NCBI GenBank assembly: GCA_964434855.1
Contig: CAYSWR010000002.1
Span: forward strand, 6,787-70,786
Source of the DNA: UBA8516 sp964434855
GTDB lineage: Archaea > Thermoproteota > Nitrososphaeria > Nitrososphaerales > Nitrosopumilaceae
Length of the DNA stretch: 64,000 bases
Direction: 5' to 3'
Under the pieces are notes generated by a model. That model saw only the letters and a program-made list of their open reading frames with translations, was not told the origin of the DNA and did not search any database. The translations under genes and the position numbers were made by a program. Positions within the stretch are counted from its first letter, which is position 1; every line of letters begins with the position of its first letter. Shown piece by piece: positions 17,401-26,937 of this stretch.

Positions 17401-17453
17401 CAACTGCTACGAGTTGTACAGCGGAGTAGGTCAAGCTAAATAGGTCAAGCTAA
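17401..17453. repeat. Small hairpin and tandem repeat between sufB and hemD
   Basis: CAACT-GCTACG-AGTTG (17401-17416) is a short inverted repeat. It is followed by two copies of TAGGTCAAGCTAA (17427-17439 and 17441-17453), 14 bp apart; the second runs over the hemD stop codon. The element is just upstream of the sufB TATA box on the minus strand, so it could be an operator for sufB. Confidence 0.45.
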
Positions 17454-18256
17454 TTAAAACAATTTTTTATTGTATCAAATGCACCCGAAACTGTGTGAAC
17501 ATTTGCAACAATTGGAGCTAGACCGAATTTTTTTAATTCATCTGCAGTAAATGAGCCTATTGCAACTACTTTTATTTTTTGTAAATTTTCTAACAATATT
17601 TTTTTATCAGAATCCATTAACATTATTTCAAAAAAGGCATTTACTGATGATGCGCTTGTAAATACTATACCATCGATCTTATTGTTTGAAAAAAGTACAC
17701 GGAATTCATTCCATTGCGATGTGTCCCTGAAAGAACAAACATCATAAAGATGAATCTCTTTTACTTGTAGTCCAATTTTTTCTAAAAGTTGTGCAAGAAA
17801 TGGAGTGGATGCACCACTTCTTGGGATTATTACTTTTTTTCCTTCTGCACTCAGCCTTGTAAAAACTTCACCAACACCTACTGATGAATATCTTTTTTGT
17901 GGCATGTGAGTTACTCTAATTCCTTCTTTTTCAAGGGCTGCTTTTGTTTTTGGGCCAACTGCTATCACAGTAGTATTTGCAACTGCAAGTTGAAGTTTTT
18001 CAAACTTGGAAACTTTTCTTGCCGTATCAAATAAGAGTTTGACTGCTTTTGAGCTCATAAATACAGAAAAATCAGGGTTATCGTTTTTTATAGAGTTCAG
18101 AAACTCTTCTACTATCTTTTCTCCCTTGCTTACAAGCTCTATTGTGGGAAGCGGTATCGGTTTTGCGTTTGCCGTTGTTATCAAGTGTATGAACTCTTCG
18201 GAATCTTCCTTAGATCGAGTTATTGCAACAGTCTTTCCAGTTATCATTTTCTCCAA
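17450..18256 (-). CDS. hemD: Uroporphyrinogen-III synthase
   Basis: 268 residues with the loosely conserved HemD two-domain layout: N-terminal VAITRSKEDSEEF, MSSKAVKLLFD, AVGPKTKAALEKEGI, VIIPRSGAST, and C-terminal IDGIVFTSASSVNAFFE and AIGSFTADELKKFG. It closes hydroxymethylbilane to uroporphyrinogen III. It overlaps cobA by 13 nt and is the last gene of the hemL-hemC-cobA-hemD operon. Confidence 0.88.
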   Translation of the reverse strand: MEKMITGKTVAITRSKEDSEEFIHLITTANAKPIPLPTIELVSKGEKIVEEFLNSIKNDNPDFSVFMSSKAVKLLFDTARKVSKFEKLQLAVANTTVIAVGPKTKAALEKEGIRVTHMPQKRYSSVGVGEVFTRLSAEGKKVIIPRSGASTPFLAQLLEKIGLQVKEIHLYDVCSFRDTSQWNEFRVLFSNNKIDGIVFTSASSVNAFFEIMLMDSDKKILLENLQKIKVVAIGSFTADELKKFGLAPIVANVHTVSGAFDTIKNCFN

Positions 18257-18987
18257 CCCACTATTTCTGATAAATCCACTACCTTGCCTACTACAATTAT
18301 CGATGGTGGTTTAATCCTTGCCTGATGCACTTTTTTTGATATATTGGAAATATTTCCCTTTACCATTCGATGTTTTGAGGTAGTACCGTTTTGTATTACG
18401 GCAACAGGAGTCTTTTTGTCCAAGCCTCCTAAGACAAGATCCTTACAAATTTTTTCTAATCTTGAGAGACCCATCATGATCACTATTGTATCTACAGAGG
18501 TAGCAAGCTTTTTCCATTTTACAGATGTTTTTGTTTTTTTAGCGTCTTCATGACCTGTTACAAACGCAACCGAAGATGCGTAATCCCTATGGGTAAGCGG
18601 TATTCCAGAATATTCTGCAGAACCAATCCCAGACGTTATACCTGGAATCAGTTCAAATTTTATTTTATTTGCTCGAAGAAATTCTGCTTCTTCTCCTCCT
18701 CTTCCAAAGATGAATGGATCACCGCCTTTGAGTCTAATAACATTTTTTTTCTTTTTTGCAAACTTTACCATAAGTTCATTTGTAGTGTTTTGATGTTTGT
18801 AATCATCTCCGACGCTTCTGCCTACATAAATTTTTTCAGCTCTCTTAGGAATCATAGCCAAGGTTTCTTTGCTTATCAATCTATCATAAAGCACAACATC
18901 TGCTTTTTTGATCGTCTCTATAGCTTTTAACGTGATAAGTTTAGGATCACCAGGTCCTGCTCCAACTATGTAAACTTTTCCTGTCAT
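18244..18987 (-). CDS. cobA: Uroporphyrinogen-III C-methyltransferase (SUMT)
   Basis: 247 residues. Tetrapyrrole methylase hallmarks: the N-terminal VGAGPGDPKLITLKA block, VLYDRLIS, RLKGGDPFIFGRGGEE, PGITSGIGSAEYSGIPLTHR and IVVGKVV near the C-terminus. It is a stand-alone SUMT without CysG dehydrogenase/ferrochelatase domains. It converts uroporphyrinogen III to precorrin-2 for siroheme, alternative heme or cobamide synthesis. Confidence 0.93.
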   Translation of the reverse strand: MTGKVYIVGAGPGDPKLITLKAIETIKKADVVLYDRLISKETLAMIPKRAEKIYVGRSVGDDYKHQNTTNELMVKFAKKKKNVIRLKGGDPFIFGRGGEEAEFLRANKIKFELIPGITSGIGSAEYSGIPLTHRDYASSVAFVTGHEDAKKTKTSVKWKKLATSVDTIVIMMGLSRLEKICKDLVLGGLDKKTPVAVIQNGTTSKHRMVKGNISNISKKVHQARIKPPSIIVVGKVVDLSEIVGWRK

Positions 18988-19919
18988 TTTTTATTCCATT
19001 CCTCTACTTTTTCTCTCCAGTTTTTTGCAAGCTCTGCTACTCCTTTTTCTGCAAGCTCTGATGCAGCTTGTTTTCCAAGTTCAACTGCTTGCAAAAAGTC
19101 TCCGGTGCTTTCCACATTAATGGATTTGCTGCCATCAACGGAATATACGATAACATTGAGAGTCAGTTTGTTACCTTTTTTCTCAGCTAATGCGCCAACT
19201 GGGAATCTACAACCCGAATCTACAAAAACGGAAAGCGATCTTTCAGCTTCTACTGCATACCTAGAATCCAGATCTTCTATTTTTTTTAATATTTCAATTA
19301 AAGAATGATTGTCTTTTCTTGAGACTATTGCGATTGCGCCTTGTCCAGGAGAGGGTGGAAAATCCTTTGTAGAGAGTTTTTCAAACTTTACATCAAGCCC
19401 AAGCCTTGAAATTCCTGCTTGTGCGAGAACAACAGCGTCAAACTCTCCTTGTTCTATTTTTCTTATTCTTGTTTCTATATTTCCTCTGATTGGTTTTACG
19501 ATAAGATCTGGTCTTATTCTCCATATCTGTACTGCCCTGCGCAGACTACTTGTTCCAACCTTTGCTCCTTTTTTTATTGTTAGAAGTGTGCTACAATCTT
19601 TTGAGATAAAGACGTCATTTGCATCTTCTCTTTTAGGGATGCATGCCAAAACAAGATCGTTAGGTAGCTCGGATGGTACATCTTTTAAACTGTGAACAGC
19701 AAAGTCAACTTTTTTTTCAGCAACTGCACGGTCAATTTCTTTTTCAAATATCCCCTTTTGATTTATTGTAAAAAGTGGTCGTGCATCTGTATCGCCTTTA
19801 GTTTTTATTGTAACAATTTCAAATTCAGTTTTTGGTGATCTTTTTTTAAGCTCTGAAATAACCCAATTTGTCTGCGCAAGTGAGAGTAGACTTCCTCGAG
19901 TGCCTATTTTATACTTCAA
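18984..19919 (-). CDS. hemC: Porphobilinogen deaminase (hydroxymethylbilane synthase)
   Basis: 311 residues. It has KIGTRGSLLSLAQ at the N-terminus, DFAVHSLKDVP (residues 72-82), VGTSSLRR (121-128), RGNIETR (145-151), and the dipyrromethane-cofactor Cys237 in DSGCRFPVGA. It polymerises four porphobilinogens. It overlaps hemL and cobA by 4 nt on either side, indicating tight operon coupling. Confidence 0.94.
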   Translation of the reverse strand: MKYKIGTRGSLLSLAQTNWVISELKKRSPKTEFEIVTIKTKGDTDARPLFTINQKGIFEKEIDRAVAEKKVDFAVHSLKDVPSELPNDLVLACIPKREDANDVFISKDCSTLLTIKKGAKVGTSSLRRAVQIWRIRPDLIVKPIRGNIETRIRKIEQGEFDAVVLAQAGISRLGLDVKFEKLSTKDFPPSPGQGAIAIVSRKDNHSLIEILKKIEDLDSRYAVEAERSLSVFVDSGCRFPVGALAEKKGNKLTLNVIVYSVDGSKSINVESTGDFLQAVELGKQAASELAEKGVAELAKNWREKVEEWNKK

Positions 19920-21193
19920 TTCTTCACCGCTTTGAGAGATCTATCATATGCTTCTATTGTTTTATGCAAGTCATCAAGTGTGTTGGCATCAGACAAGAAT
20001 ACAGTTTCAAATTGAGATGGTGCGATAAAGATGCCATTTTGTAATAATGATTTGAATAACTTTTTGAATTTTTTTGCATCAGCTTTTTTTGCTGATACAT
20101 AGTCTGTAACGGGGACACTTGTAAAAAAGATCTGAAACATGGAACTGATGGAATTAACCTGATGAGGAATGTTCATATCATTTGCTAAATCCTGTATAGC
20201 TCTTGCTAGTATAGTACAAAGTATGTCAAGTTTTGGATAGAGTTTGTTTTTGTATTTGTTTATGGTTTTGATAGACGCTATCGCTGCTGCTACTGAGACT
20301 GGATTGCCTGCATATGTGCTTGCTTGATACACTTTTCCTTCTGGTGTAAGTTGATTCATGATATCTTTTCTTCCACCTACTGCAGCAATTACAAACCCGT
20401 TTCCAAGTGCTTTCCCAAGTGTCACGATATCAGGTTTTACAGAAAAATATTGTTGTGCTCCTCCAGGCGACATTCTAAATCCTGTCACAACTTCATCGAA
20501 AATTAGCGGCACGTTATGATCCTTTGTTATTTTTCTAATGTCTGAAAGAAAGTTTTTTTGCGGTAAAACAAGACCCATGTTTGCTAAGACGGGTTCTACA
20601 ATTACACCCGCAATATCTTTTTGTTTTTCAAGAATAGAATCTAGCTCTTGCGAGTTGTTATATTGTACCACGAGTGTGTTTTTAGAAACTTCTTCTAATC
20701 CTCCTTCTGAAACAGAAATTCCATTATGTGCTGCTCCTGAACCTGCTTTTACAAGCACGTAATCATAGGCTCCATGGTAGCAGCCTTCAAATTTTACGAT
20801 CTTTTTCTTTCTTGTGAAACCACGTGCAAGTCTTATTGCAGTCATTGTTGCTTCACCTCCCGTATTTACTAGTCTGATCTTTTCCATAGAGGGATAATTT
20901 TCTCTAATCAATTCAGATAATTCTACTTCAAGATCTGTTGGCGCACAATACAAGGTGCCTTTATTTAATTGTGATAAAACAGCTGCAAGAATCTCTTTTC
21001 TTCTGTGGCCCAAAAGCAACGCACCATAACCATTACAAAAATCAAGATAATGTTTACCGTCGACGTCCCAGATTGTATTTCCCTTTGCCCTTTTTACAAA
21101 AAATGGATACGGATCATAAAATCTAACAGGGCTGTTTATTCCAGATGGAATAACCTTTTTTGCACGCAAAAAGAGATTTTTGGAATTTAACAT
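19916..21193 (-). CDS. hemL: Glutamate-1-semialdehyde 2,1-aminomutase
   Basis: 425 residues, class III PLP aminotransferase fold. It has RLVNTGGEATMTAIRLAR (107-124), IFDEVVTGFR (231-240), and PLP Lys261 in VTLGKALGNG. It makes 5-aminolevulinate in the C5 pathway from GSA supplied by HemA, which is not in this window. It is the first gene of the tetrapyrrole operon. Confidence 0.94.
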   Translation of the reverse strand: MLNSKNLFLRAKKVIPSGINSPVRFYDPYPFFVKRAKGNTIWDVDGKHYLDFCNGYGALLLGHRRKEILAAVLSQLNKGTLYCAPTDLEVELSELIRENYPSMEKIRLVNTGGEATMTAIRLARGFTRKKKIVKFEGCYHGAYDYVLVKAGSGAAHNGISVSEGGLEEVSKNTLVVQYNNSQELDSILEKQKDIAGVIVEPVLANMGLVLPQKNFLSDIRKITKDHNVPLIFDEVVTGFRMSPGGAQQYFSVKPDIVTLGKALGNGFVIAAVGGRKDIMNQLTPEGKVYQASTYAGNPVSVAAAIASIKTINKYKNKLYPKLDILCTILARAIQDLANDMNIPHQVNSISSMFQIFFTSVPVTDYVSAKKADAKKFKKLFKSLLQNGIFIAPSQFETVFLSDANTLDDLHKTIEAYDRSLKAVKN

Positions 21194-21278
21194 TGCATAA
21201 ACGTAGATCAGATATTATTATAATCTATGCTAGAAATTCCTCTTTGTATTAGAATATATTTTTGATTAGATCAGAAGG

Positions 21279-24200
21279 TTAGAGTTTTCCTGCTTCACAT
21301 TTGGTTATTACATCATCGTTGGTATTTTCCCCAACGTTACAAGAGTCATGATCATCTCCACCATCGATAATATCAAATCCAGAGTTGCCGTTTATCTTGT
21401 CTTCTCCAGATCCACCTCGGATAATGTCGTTACCATTATCTGCGGTGATCTTGTCTTCGCCATCATTTCCAAAGACAATGTCATCTCCTTCTCCTGCAAT
21501 AATACAGTCATCGCCTTCTTCTCCTGTAATAATATCGTTACCTTCTAGACCAAATATCAAATCAGCTAAGTTTGTACCTGTCAAGACATCATCATCCTGT
21601 CCACCAATTATCAAATTATATGATGACGCTGGTTTGCCGCATGCTTGAACAGTTATAGTCTGTGTTAGATTATCTGAATTGCCAAATTGATCTGTTACCT
21701 TCCATGTGACTATAGTTTCACCAAGTGGGAATGTGGATGGTGCGTTGTTTGTTATTATAGGATTAGAATCGATGATGTCTGTTGCTGTTGCCTTTCCAAT
21801 TGATACTATTGTTTCAAGCGACGTTGCATCTATTGTAACATCATCTGGTACTGTTAGTTTTGGTCCTGTGGTATCAATCACAGCTATCTTTTGTGTTGCA
21901 GTTGCAGAATTTCCTGAAGGATCAGTTGCAGTCCATGTTACTATTGTTTCACCAAATGGAAAAGTATCTGGCCCATCATTGGTAATGGAAGCTATTCCCA
22001 TAATGTCCTTTGCTGTTGCAGTACCAATAGATATTACATTGCTTGTCAAAGATGTCGCTTCTGCAGTGACATCTGCTGGTGAAGTTATTTTTGGAGAGGT
22101 TGTGTCAATAACTGTTATAGTCTGAGTATCGCTTGCAGAGTTTCCAGTTGTATCTGTTGCAGTCCATGTTACTATTGTCTTGCCAAATGCAAATGCTGCC
22201 GGTGCATCATTTGAGACAGTAACTATACCTGCAGCATCAGAGACGGTAGCATTGCCAAGTGTTACAAAGTTTTGTAGCGGATCTGTTGCTTCAATAGAAA
22301 TATCTTCTGGTGACAAAATCGACGGTTTGGTGGTATCTACAACTGTTACTGTTTGTAATACATTAGCTACATTTCCAGCTGCATCAGTTGCAGTCCAAGT
22401 TACCATAGTTTTACCTACTGCAAAGGCTGCCGATGCATCGTTTGTTATTGTTGTTACGCCAACATTATCGTCTGCTGAAGCATCGCCAAGAGATACCATG
22501 TTATTATCTGGAGATGATGCTTCTATTGTCACATCGTCTGGTATCACTATTGTGGGTGCAGTAGTATCTACAATGGTAACTTTTTGCGTGCCAGTCATAG
22601 AATTGCCTGACTGATCTGTCGCAGTCCATGTGACTATAGTTTCTCCAAGTGGAAAGGCAGATGGTGCGTTGTTTGTTATAGATGAAACATGTAACAAGTC
22701 ATTCGCAGTTGCTTGCCCAATCCCAACAGGATTGTTTGTCGCAAACACTGCTTCAAATACTACATCAGCAGGCACGGTCAATACTGGAGATGTAGTATCA
22801 GCTACAGTAATTTTTTGAATGGCAGAATAAGAAAGTCCTGAAACATCGGTTGCGGTCCATGTTATAGTTGTCAATCCAAGTGGGAATGAATCAGGTGCAT
22901 CATTAGTAATTGATTGAATGCCAACCAGATCTGATGCTTTGGCTTCGCCAATGTTTACAATGTTTGCTAACTCACTCGTAGCTTCAACTGTAATGGCATC
23001 CGGAGCTTTTAGAATTGGAGGTGTAGTATCTTTTATTATCACCTTTTGTGTTGCAGTTGCAATGTGATCTGTTGTATCTGTCGTAGCCCATGTCACTATT
23101 GTTTCTCCTACTGGGAATACGGCAGGTACATCATTTGTAATTGATTGAATGCCAACAAAGTCTGCAGCTGTTGCTTGACCTAGGGTTACTGTATTTTCTG
23201 TTGCAGAAGTTGCTTCTGCTTCAATATCATCTGGAGCAACTATTGTAGGAGTCGTAGTATCCACTACTGTAATCTTTTGTGTTGCTATTGCAGAATTTCC
23301 AGCTGCATCAGTTGCAGTCCATGTGACTATAGTTTCTCCAAGTGGAAAGGCAGATGGTGCGTTGTTTGTTATTATGGGATTTGAATCAATGATGTCTGTC
23401 GCACTAGCTATACCTATTGAAATAGTATTTTCTGTGGGAGATAAAGCCTCAAAAACGATATCAGCTGGTACAGTTATATTCGGTGTAGTTGTATCAACTA
23501 CTATTACTTTTTGAGTTGCACTAGCAGAATTACCATGATTGTCTACTGCTATCCATGTGACTAAAGTTTCTCCAAGTGGAAAGGCAGATGGTGCGTTGTT
23601 TGTTATAGATGAAATTCCTATGATATCGCTTGCATTAGCTTCTCCAATGAAAATAGTATTGCCAGATGAGCTTGTGGCTTCTACCGTAATATCAGATGGG
23701 GCTGTAATGATTGGATTTGTTGTATCTCTTATCGTAATGGTTTGAGTAGCATTGACAATATTTCCTGAAGTATCTTTTGCAGTCCATGTTACTGTAGTAA
23801 GACCAATTGGGAATGCGTCTGGTGCGTTGTTTGTAACAGAGTCTACACCTATAATATCAGAGGTAGTGGCATCTCCTAATTGCACTATATTTAATGTGGG
23901 ATCTGTTGCTTCAGTAACAATATCTTTTGGTACTTTAAGTTGTGGAGTGGTGGTATCTACTATTGTTATTGTTTGATTTGCAGAAACTGAATTTCCAGAA
24001 GCGTCCACTGCTATCCATGTTACAACAGTTTTACCAAAAACAAAGTCAGATGGTGCGTTGTTTGTTATAGATGAAATTCCAATAACATCTTGTGCTGTTG
24101 CATCTCCTATAGAAACCACATTATGGTCTGGACTTGAAGCTTCTGCAGTAACATCTGCTGGAAGAATAAGGATTGGAGATGTAGTATCAACTACAGTAAT

Positions 24201-26084
24201 CTTTTGTGTTGCTACTGACCAGTAACCATCTATATCAGTAGCATTCCATGTGACTATAGTTTCTCCAAGTGGAAAGGCAGATGGTGCGTTGTTTGTTATT
24301 GTAACATATTGAATATCAGATGCTATTGCTTGACCTAATGATACAGGGTTCTCAGTTGGTGAAACTGCTTCAAATACTACATCAGATGGTGCGGTTACAG
24401 TTGGTGCAGTCGTATCAACTACTTTGATTGTTTGTGTATCCGTTGCAACATTTCCGGATGCATCAGTTGCAGTCCATGTAATTATTGTTGTACCAAGTGG
24501 AAATACTGAAGGCCCATCATTTGTGACTGATTTAATTTCCCCGTTATCAGTTACGGTTGCATCTCCTAAGACTACATTGTTATCGGTAACACTTATGGCT
24601 TCAACTACAATATTAGATGGTGCAGTGATCTTTGGTTTAGTTGTGTCCTGAACCGTAATGATTTGTTTTGAGCTTGCACTATTCCCAGCGTTATCTGTAG
24701 CTGTCCAAGTTACTATGGTATCACCAATCTTAAAGAATGATGGTGCATCATTTGTGACTGCAACAACACCAACTGAATCAGCTGTGGCGGGATTACCAAG
24801 TTCTACCGAATTATTATCAGGATTTGTTGCCTCGACAATTACAGAAGGTGGTGCGGCAATAACCGGCGATGTTGTATCAACTACAGTAACAGTCTGAGTT
24901 GCTTTGGCAACATTTCCAGATGCATCAGTTGCAGTCCATGTAACTAATGTTGTGCCTAGTGGAAATTTTTCTGGAGCATTGTTTACAAGGGAAGCAATTC
25001 CACTAGCATCAGTAGCTGTTGCTTGACCTATAGAAACGGTGCTTAAGATTCCGTTTGCTTCTACCTTAATATCAGAAGGTGCGGTGATTACGGGGTTTGT
25101 CTTATCGTTGGGTAAAGGCGATAGCGGTACAAGTGAAGTTTCAGTTATTGATTGTGATGTTTTGGCAAATTTCTGAATTCTATGATTACTGCTATCTACA
25201 ACAAAGACGTTTCCCGTGGAATCAACAACTGCGTCTTTTGGATTATTAAAATTACCATTTGTCTTTCCCTGACTTCCCCATGAAGTAAGCGAATTTCCAT
25301 CTTTGTCAATTTTAACAACTCGGTTGTTACCAGTATCTGCAACATAGATATTACCAGAAGAATCAACGTCCAATCCTTGAGGATATCTTAAACTGTTACC
25401 AGAAGATACATCAAAACTTTTAAGAAAAACTCCATCTAATGTGAATTTTTGAATTCTGTTATTGCCAGAATCTGATACATAGACACTTCCTTGTGAATCT
25501 GCAACTACACCACGTGGATTAAGAAATTGCCCATTTCCAAGCCCGCTACTCCCCCAAGATAGTAAAAATTTTCCATCTGATGAAAATTTCTGAATTCTAC
25601 TATTTCCAGTATCTGCCACATAGACATCACCATTAGAATCAACTGCGATGTTTTGAGGTAACAAAAATTGATCAGGTTCAGTTCCTTTGCTTCCCCATTG
25701 GGTAATGTATTTTCCAGATGTATCAAACTTTTGAACACGATTTAATTCGTTGTCAACAACATAAACAAAGTCTTTTCCAATTGCAATTCCTGCGGGAACT
25801 TGGAACTGTCCGTTTCCAGATCCCTTTATTCCCCAAGTATGCAAAAAGTTTCCATCACCATCAAACTTTTGGATTCTTCTGTTTCCATAATCAGTAACAT
25901 AGACATTTCCTGTAGAATCTAATGCCAAGTCCTGAGGGAAGGAGAAAAGACCAGTGGTCTGAAGTCCTTCAGAACCCCATTGTCTTATGTAAGAAGGTGC
26001 CGTTTCAGCACTGACATATGGAATAATCGCACTATACACTAGACTAGCTATAATCCCAAATACTACTAGGGGAAGCCTCTTCAA
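21279..26084 (-). CDS. Giant secreted protein: NHL propeller, 15 HYR domains, RTX-like calcium repeats
   Basis: 1601 residues. A signal peptide (LPLVVFGIIASLVYSAIIP...VSAE) precedes six NHL repeats (about 30-315) with the YVADTGNNRIQKF-type motif, expected to close one six-bladed propeller. Fifteen HYR/Ig-like domains of about 80 residues follow (about 325-1495), each opening with DTTxPxIxxPxDI and ending FPLGETIVTWTATD. The last ~105 residues are glycine/aspartate nonapeptides (GEEGDDCIIAGEGDD-like) of the RTX calcium-binding type. No C-terminal membrane anchor is seen. Probable extracellular or cell-surface adhesion or matrix protein, with calcium-dependent folding inferred from the RTX-like tail. 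Confidence 0.9.
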   Translation of the reverse strand: MKRLPLVVFGIIASLVYSAIIPYVSAETAPSYIRQWGSEGLQTTGLFSFPQDLALDSTGNVYVTDYGNRRIQKFDGDGNFLHTWGIKGSGNGQFQVPAGIAIGKDFVYVVDNELNRVQKFDTSGKYITQWGSKGTEPDQFLLPQNIAVDSNGDVYVADTGNSRIQKFSSDGKFLLSWGSSGLGNGQFLNPRGVVADSQGSVYVSDSGNNRIQKFTLDGVFLKSFDVSSGNSLRYPQGLDVDSSGNIYVADTGNNRVVKIDKDGNSLTSWGSQGKTNGNFNNPKDAVVDSTGNVFVVDSSNHRIQKFAKTSQSITETSLVPLSPLPNDKTNPVITAPSDIKVEANGILSTVSIGQATATDASGIASLVNNAPEKFPLGTTLVTWTATDASGNVAKATQTVTVVDTTSPVIAAPPSVIVEATNPDNNSVELGNPATADSVGVVAVTNDAPSFFKIGDTIVTWTATDNAGNSASSKQIITVQDTTKPKITAPSNIVVEAISVTDNNVVLGDATVTDNGEIKSVTNDGPSVFPLGTTIITWTATDASGNVATDTQTIKVVDTTAPTVTAPSDVVFEAVSPTENPVSLGQAIASDIQYVTITNNAPSAFPLGETIVTWNATDIDGYWSVATQKITVVDTTSPILILPADVTAEASSPDHNVVSIGDATAQDVIGISSITNNAPSDFVFGKTVVTWIAVDASGNSVSANQTITIVDTTTPQLKVPKDIVTEATDPTLNIVQLGDATTSDIIGVDSVTNNAPDAFPIGLTTVTWTAKDTSGNIVNATQTITIRDTTNPIITAPSDITVEATSSSGNTIFIGEANASDIIGISSITNNAPSAFPLGETLVTWIAVDNHGNSASATQKVIVVDTTTPNITVPADIVFEALSPTENTISIGIASATDIIDSNPIITNNAPSAFPLGETIVTWTATDAAGNSAIATQKITVVDTTTPTIVAPDDIEAEATSATENTVTLGQATAADFVGIQSITNDVPAVFPVGETIVTWATTDTTDHIATATQKVIIKDTTPPILKAPDAITVEATSELANIVNIGEAKASDLVGIQSITNDAPDSFPLGLTTITWTATDVSGLSYSAIQKITVADTTSPVLTVPADVVFEAVFATNNPVGIGQATANDLLHVSSITNNAPSAFPLGETIVTWTATDQSGNSMTGTQKVTIVDTTAPTIVIPDDVTIEASSPDNNMVSLGDASADDNVGVTTITNDASAAFAVGKTMVTWTATDAAGNVANVLQTVTVVDTTKPSILSPEDISIEATDPLQNFVTLGNATVSDAAGIVTVSNDAPAAFAFGKTIVTWTATDTTGNSASDTQTITVIDTTSPKITSPADVTAEATSLTSNVISIGTATAKDIMGIASITNDGPDTFPFGETIVTWTATDPSGNSATATQKIAVIDTTGPKLTVPDDVTIDATSLETIVSIGKATATDIIDSNPIITNNAPSTFPLGETIVTWKVTDQFGNSDNLTQTITVQACGKPASSYNLIIGGQDDDVLTGTNLADLIFGLEGNDIITGEEGDDCIIAGEGDDIVFGNDGEDKITADNGNDIIRGGSGEDKINGNSGFDIIDGGDDHDSCNVGENTNDDVITKCEAGKL
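21660..25110 (-). repeat. HYR-domain DNA repeat array (about 240-bp units, 15 copies)
   Basis: Coding repeats of roughly 240 bp. A 55-bp segment is identical at 22625-22679, 23318-23372 and 24245-24299, and has one mismatch at 23552-23606. Other units in the same region are far more diverged, which points to recent gene conversion or unequal crossing-over between particular units. Confidence 0.9.
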
Positions 26085-26160
26085 CTGTCATTGATTCAAA
26101 AATATCAAAAAGATCTCAAGAGTTAGGAATTGTTTGGGTTTTTGTCAATTTTTGGTTGGT

Positions 26161-26937
26161 TTAGAAGGGTTTGTTGACCTCTCTTGTGAACACATAGCTT
26201 GCCAAAGCCACCATTATAATAACAAACCCAGAAATTACTGCAAGATCTAGAACCACAGAAACCGTCTGGATGGTTCCAGTCATCAACCCTCTAATCAATA
26301 ACACTGAATAGGTAACTGGATTTAGCTTTGCAACAACTGCTAACCAATCTGGAACAAGCTCAAGTGGAAAAAGTGCTGGACTTAGCATAAAAAGTGGCAT
26401 ACCAAGAAAATTGACTATTCCCCAAAATGTCTCCTGTGATTTTGCAGTAGCTGCTACTACAACAGAAATCCCAGAAAATCCAAGTGAAAACAAGATCACA
26501 ATCAACATTATGGGAACAAACATCAAAGGATTCACAAAATTTACACCTATTGCAAGTGCAATTCCCAAGATTAAACTTGCTTGTAATGCAGAAATCAAAG
26601 AAATGGCCAACATCTTACCAAGTGCAATCGATGATCTAGAAATTGGTGATGTCAATGCCTTGTTCATAAAACCATATCTTCTATCCCAAAGTGTGTTTAC
26701 TCCACCAAATATGCTTGTAAAAATTGCAGTAAGAATTATGACGCCTGGTGTCATAAATTCGATGTATGACAGATCATAACCAACAGATTTTATCAATGGT
26801 TGTGTTCCTGCAAAAGTATTTCCAATAACTATGATCCAAATTGCTGGTTGGATTAATCTTATCAAAACACCGCTACGCGATTTTCTGTATCTTTTCATTT
26901 CACGCCAGAAAATCGTATACGTGTCTGATATGATCAT
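26161..26937 (-). CDS. ABC-2 type exporter permease
   Basis: 258 residues with six predicted membrane helices and the ABC-2 pattern: an N-terminal cytoplasmic RYRKSRSGVLIRLIQPAIW segment, FGGVNTLWDRRYGFMNKALTSP, and a final helix followed by the short tail FTREVNKPF. It is the DrrB-like partner of the ATPase encoded immediately upstream, overlapping by 4 nt. The substrate is unknown; drug, lipid or polysaccharide export are all possible. Confidence 0.9.
   Translation of the reverse strand: MIISDTYTIFWREMKRYRKSRSGVLIRLIQPAIWIIVIGNTFAGTQPLIKSVGYDLSYIEFMTPGVIILTAIFTSIFGGVNTLWDRRYGFMNKALTSPISRSSIALGKMLAISLISALQASLILGIALAIGVNFVNPLMFVPIMLIVILFSLGFSGISVVVAATAKSQETFWGIVNFLGMPLFMLSPALFPLELVPDWLAVVAKLNPVTYSVLLIRGLMTGTIQTVSVVLDLAVISGFVIIMVALASYVFTREVNKPF

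Noticed and set aside
21706..24897. Series of plus-strand ORFs opposite the HYR gene (MTIVSPSGKADGALFV-type)
   Set aside because: They are antisense shadows of the repeated HYR coding sequence and mirror its period; no promoters.
21650..25110. Periodic DNA repeats as a CRISPR or satellite array
   Set aside because: Period is about 240 bp, in frame, and fully explained by HYR protein domains.
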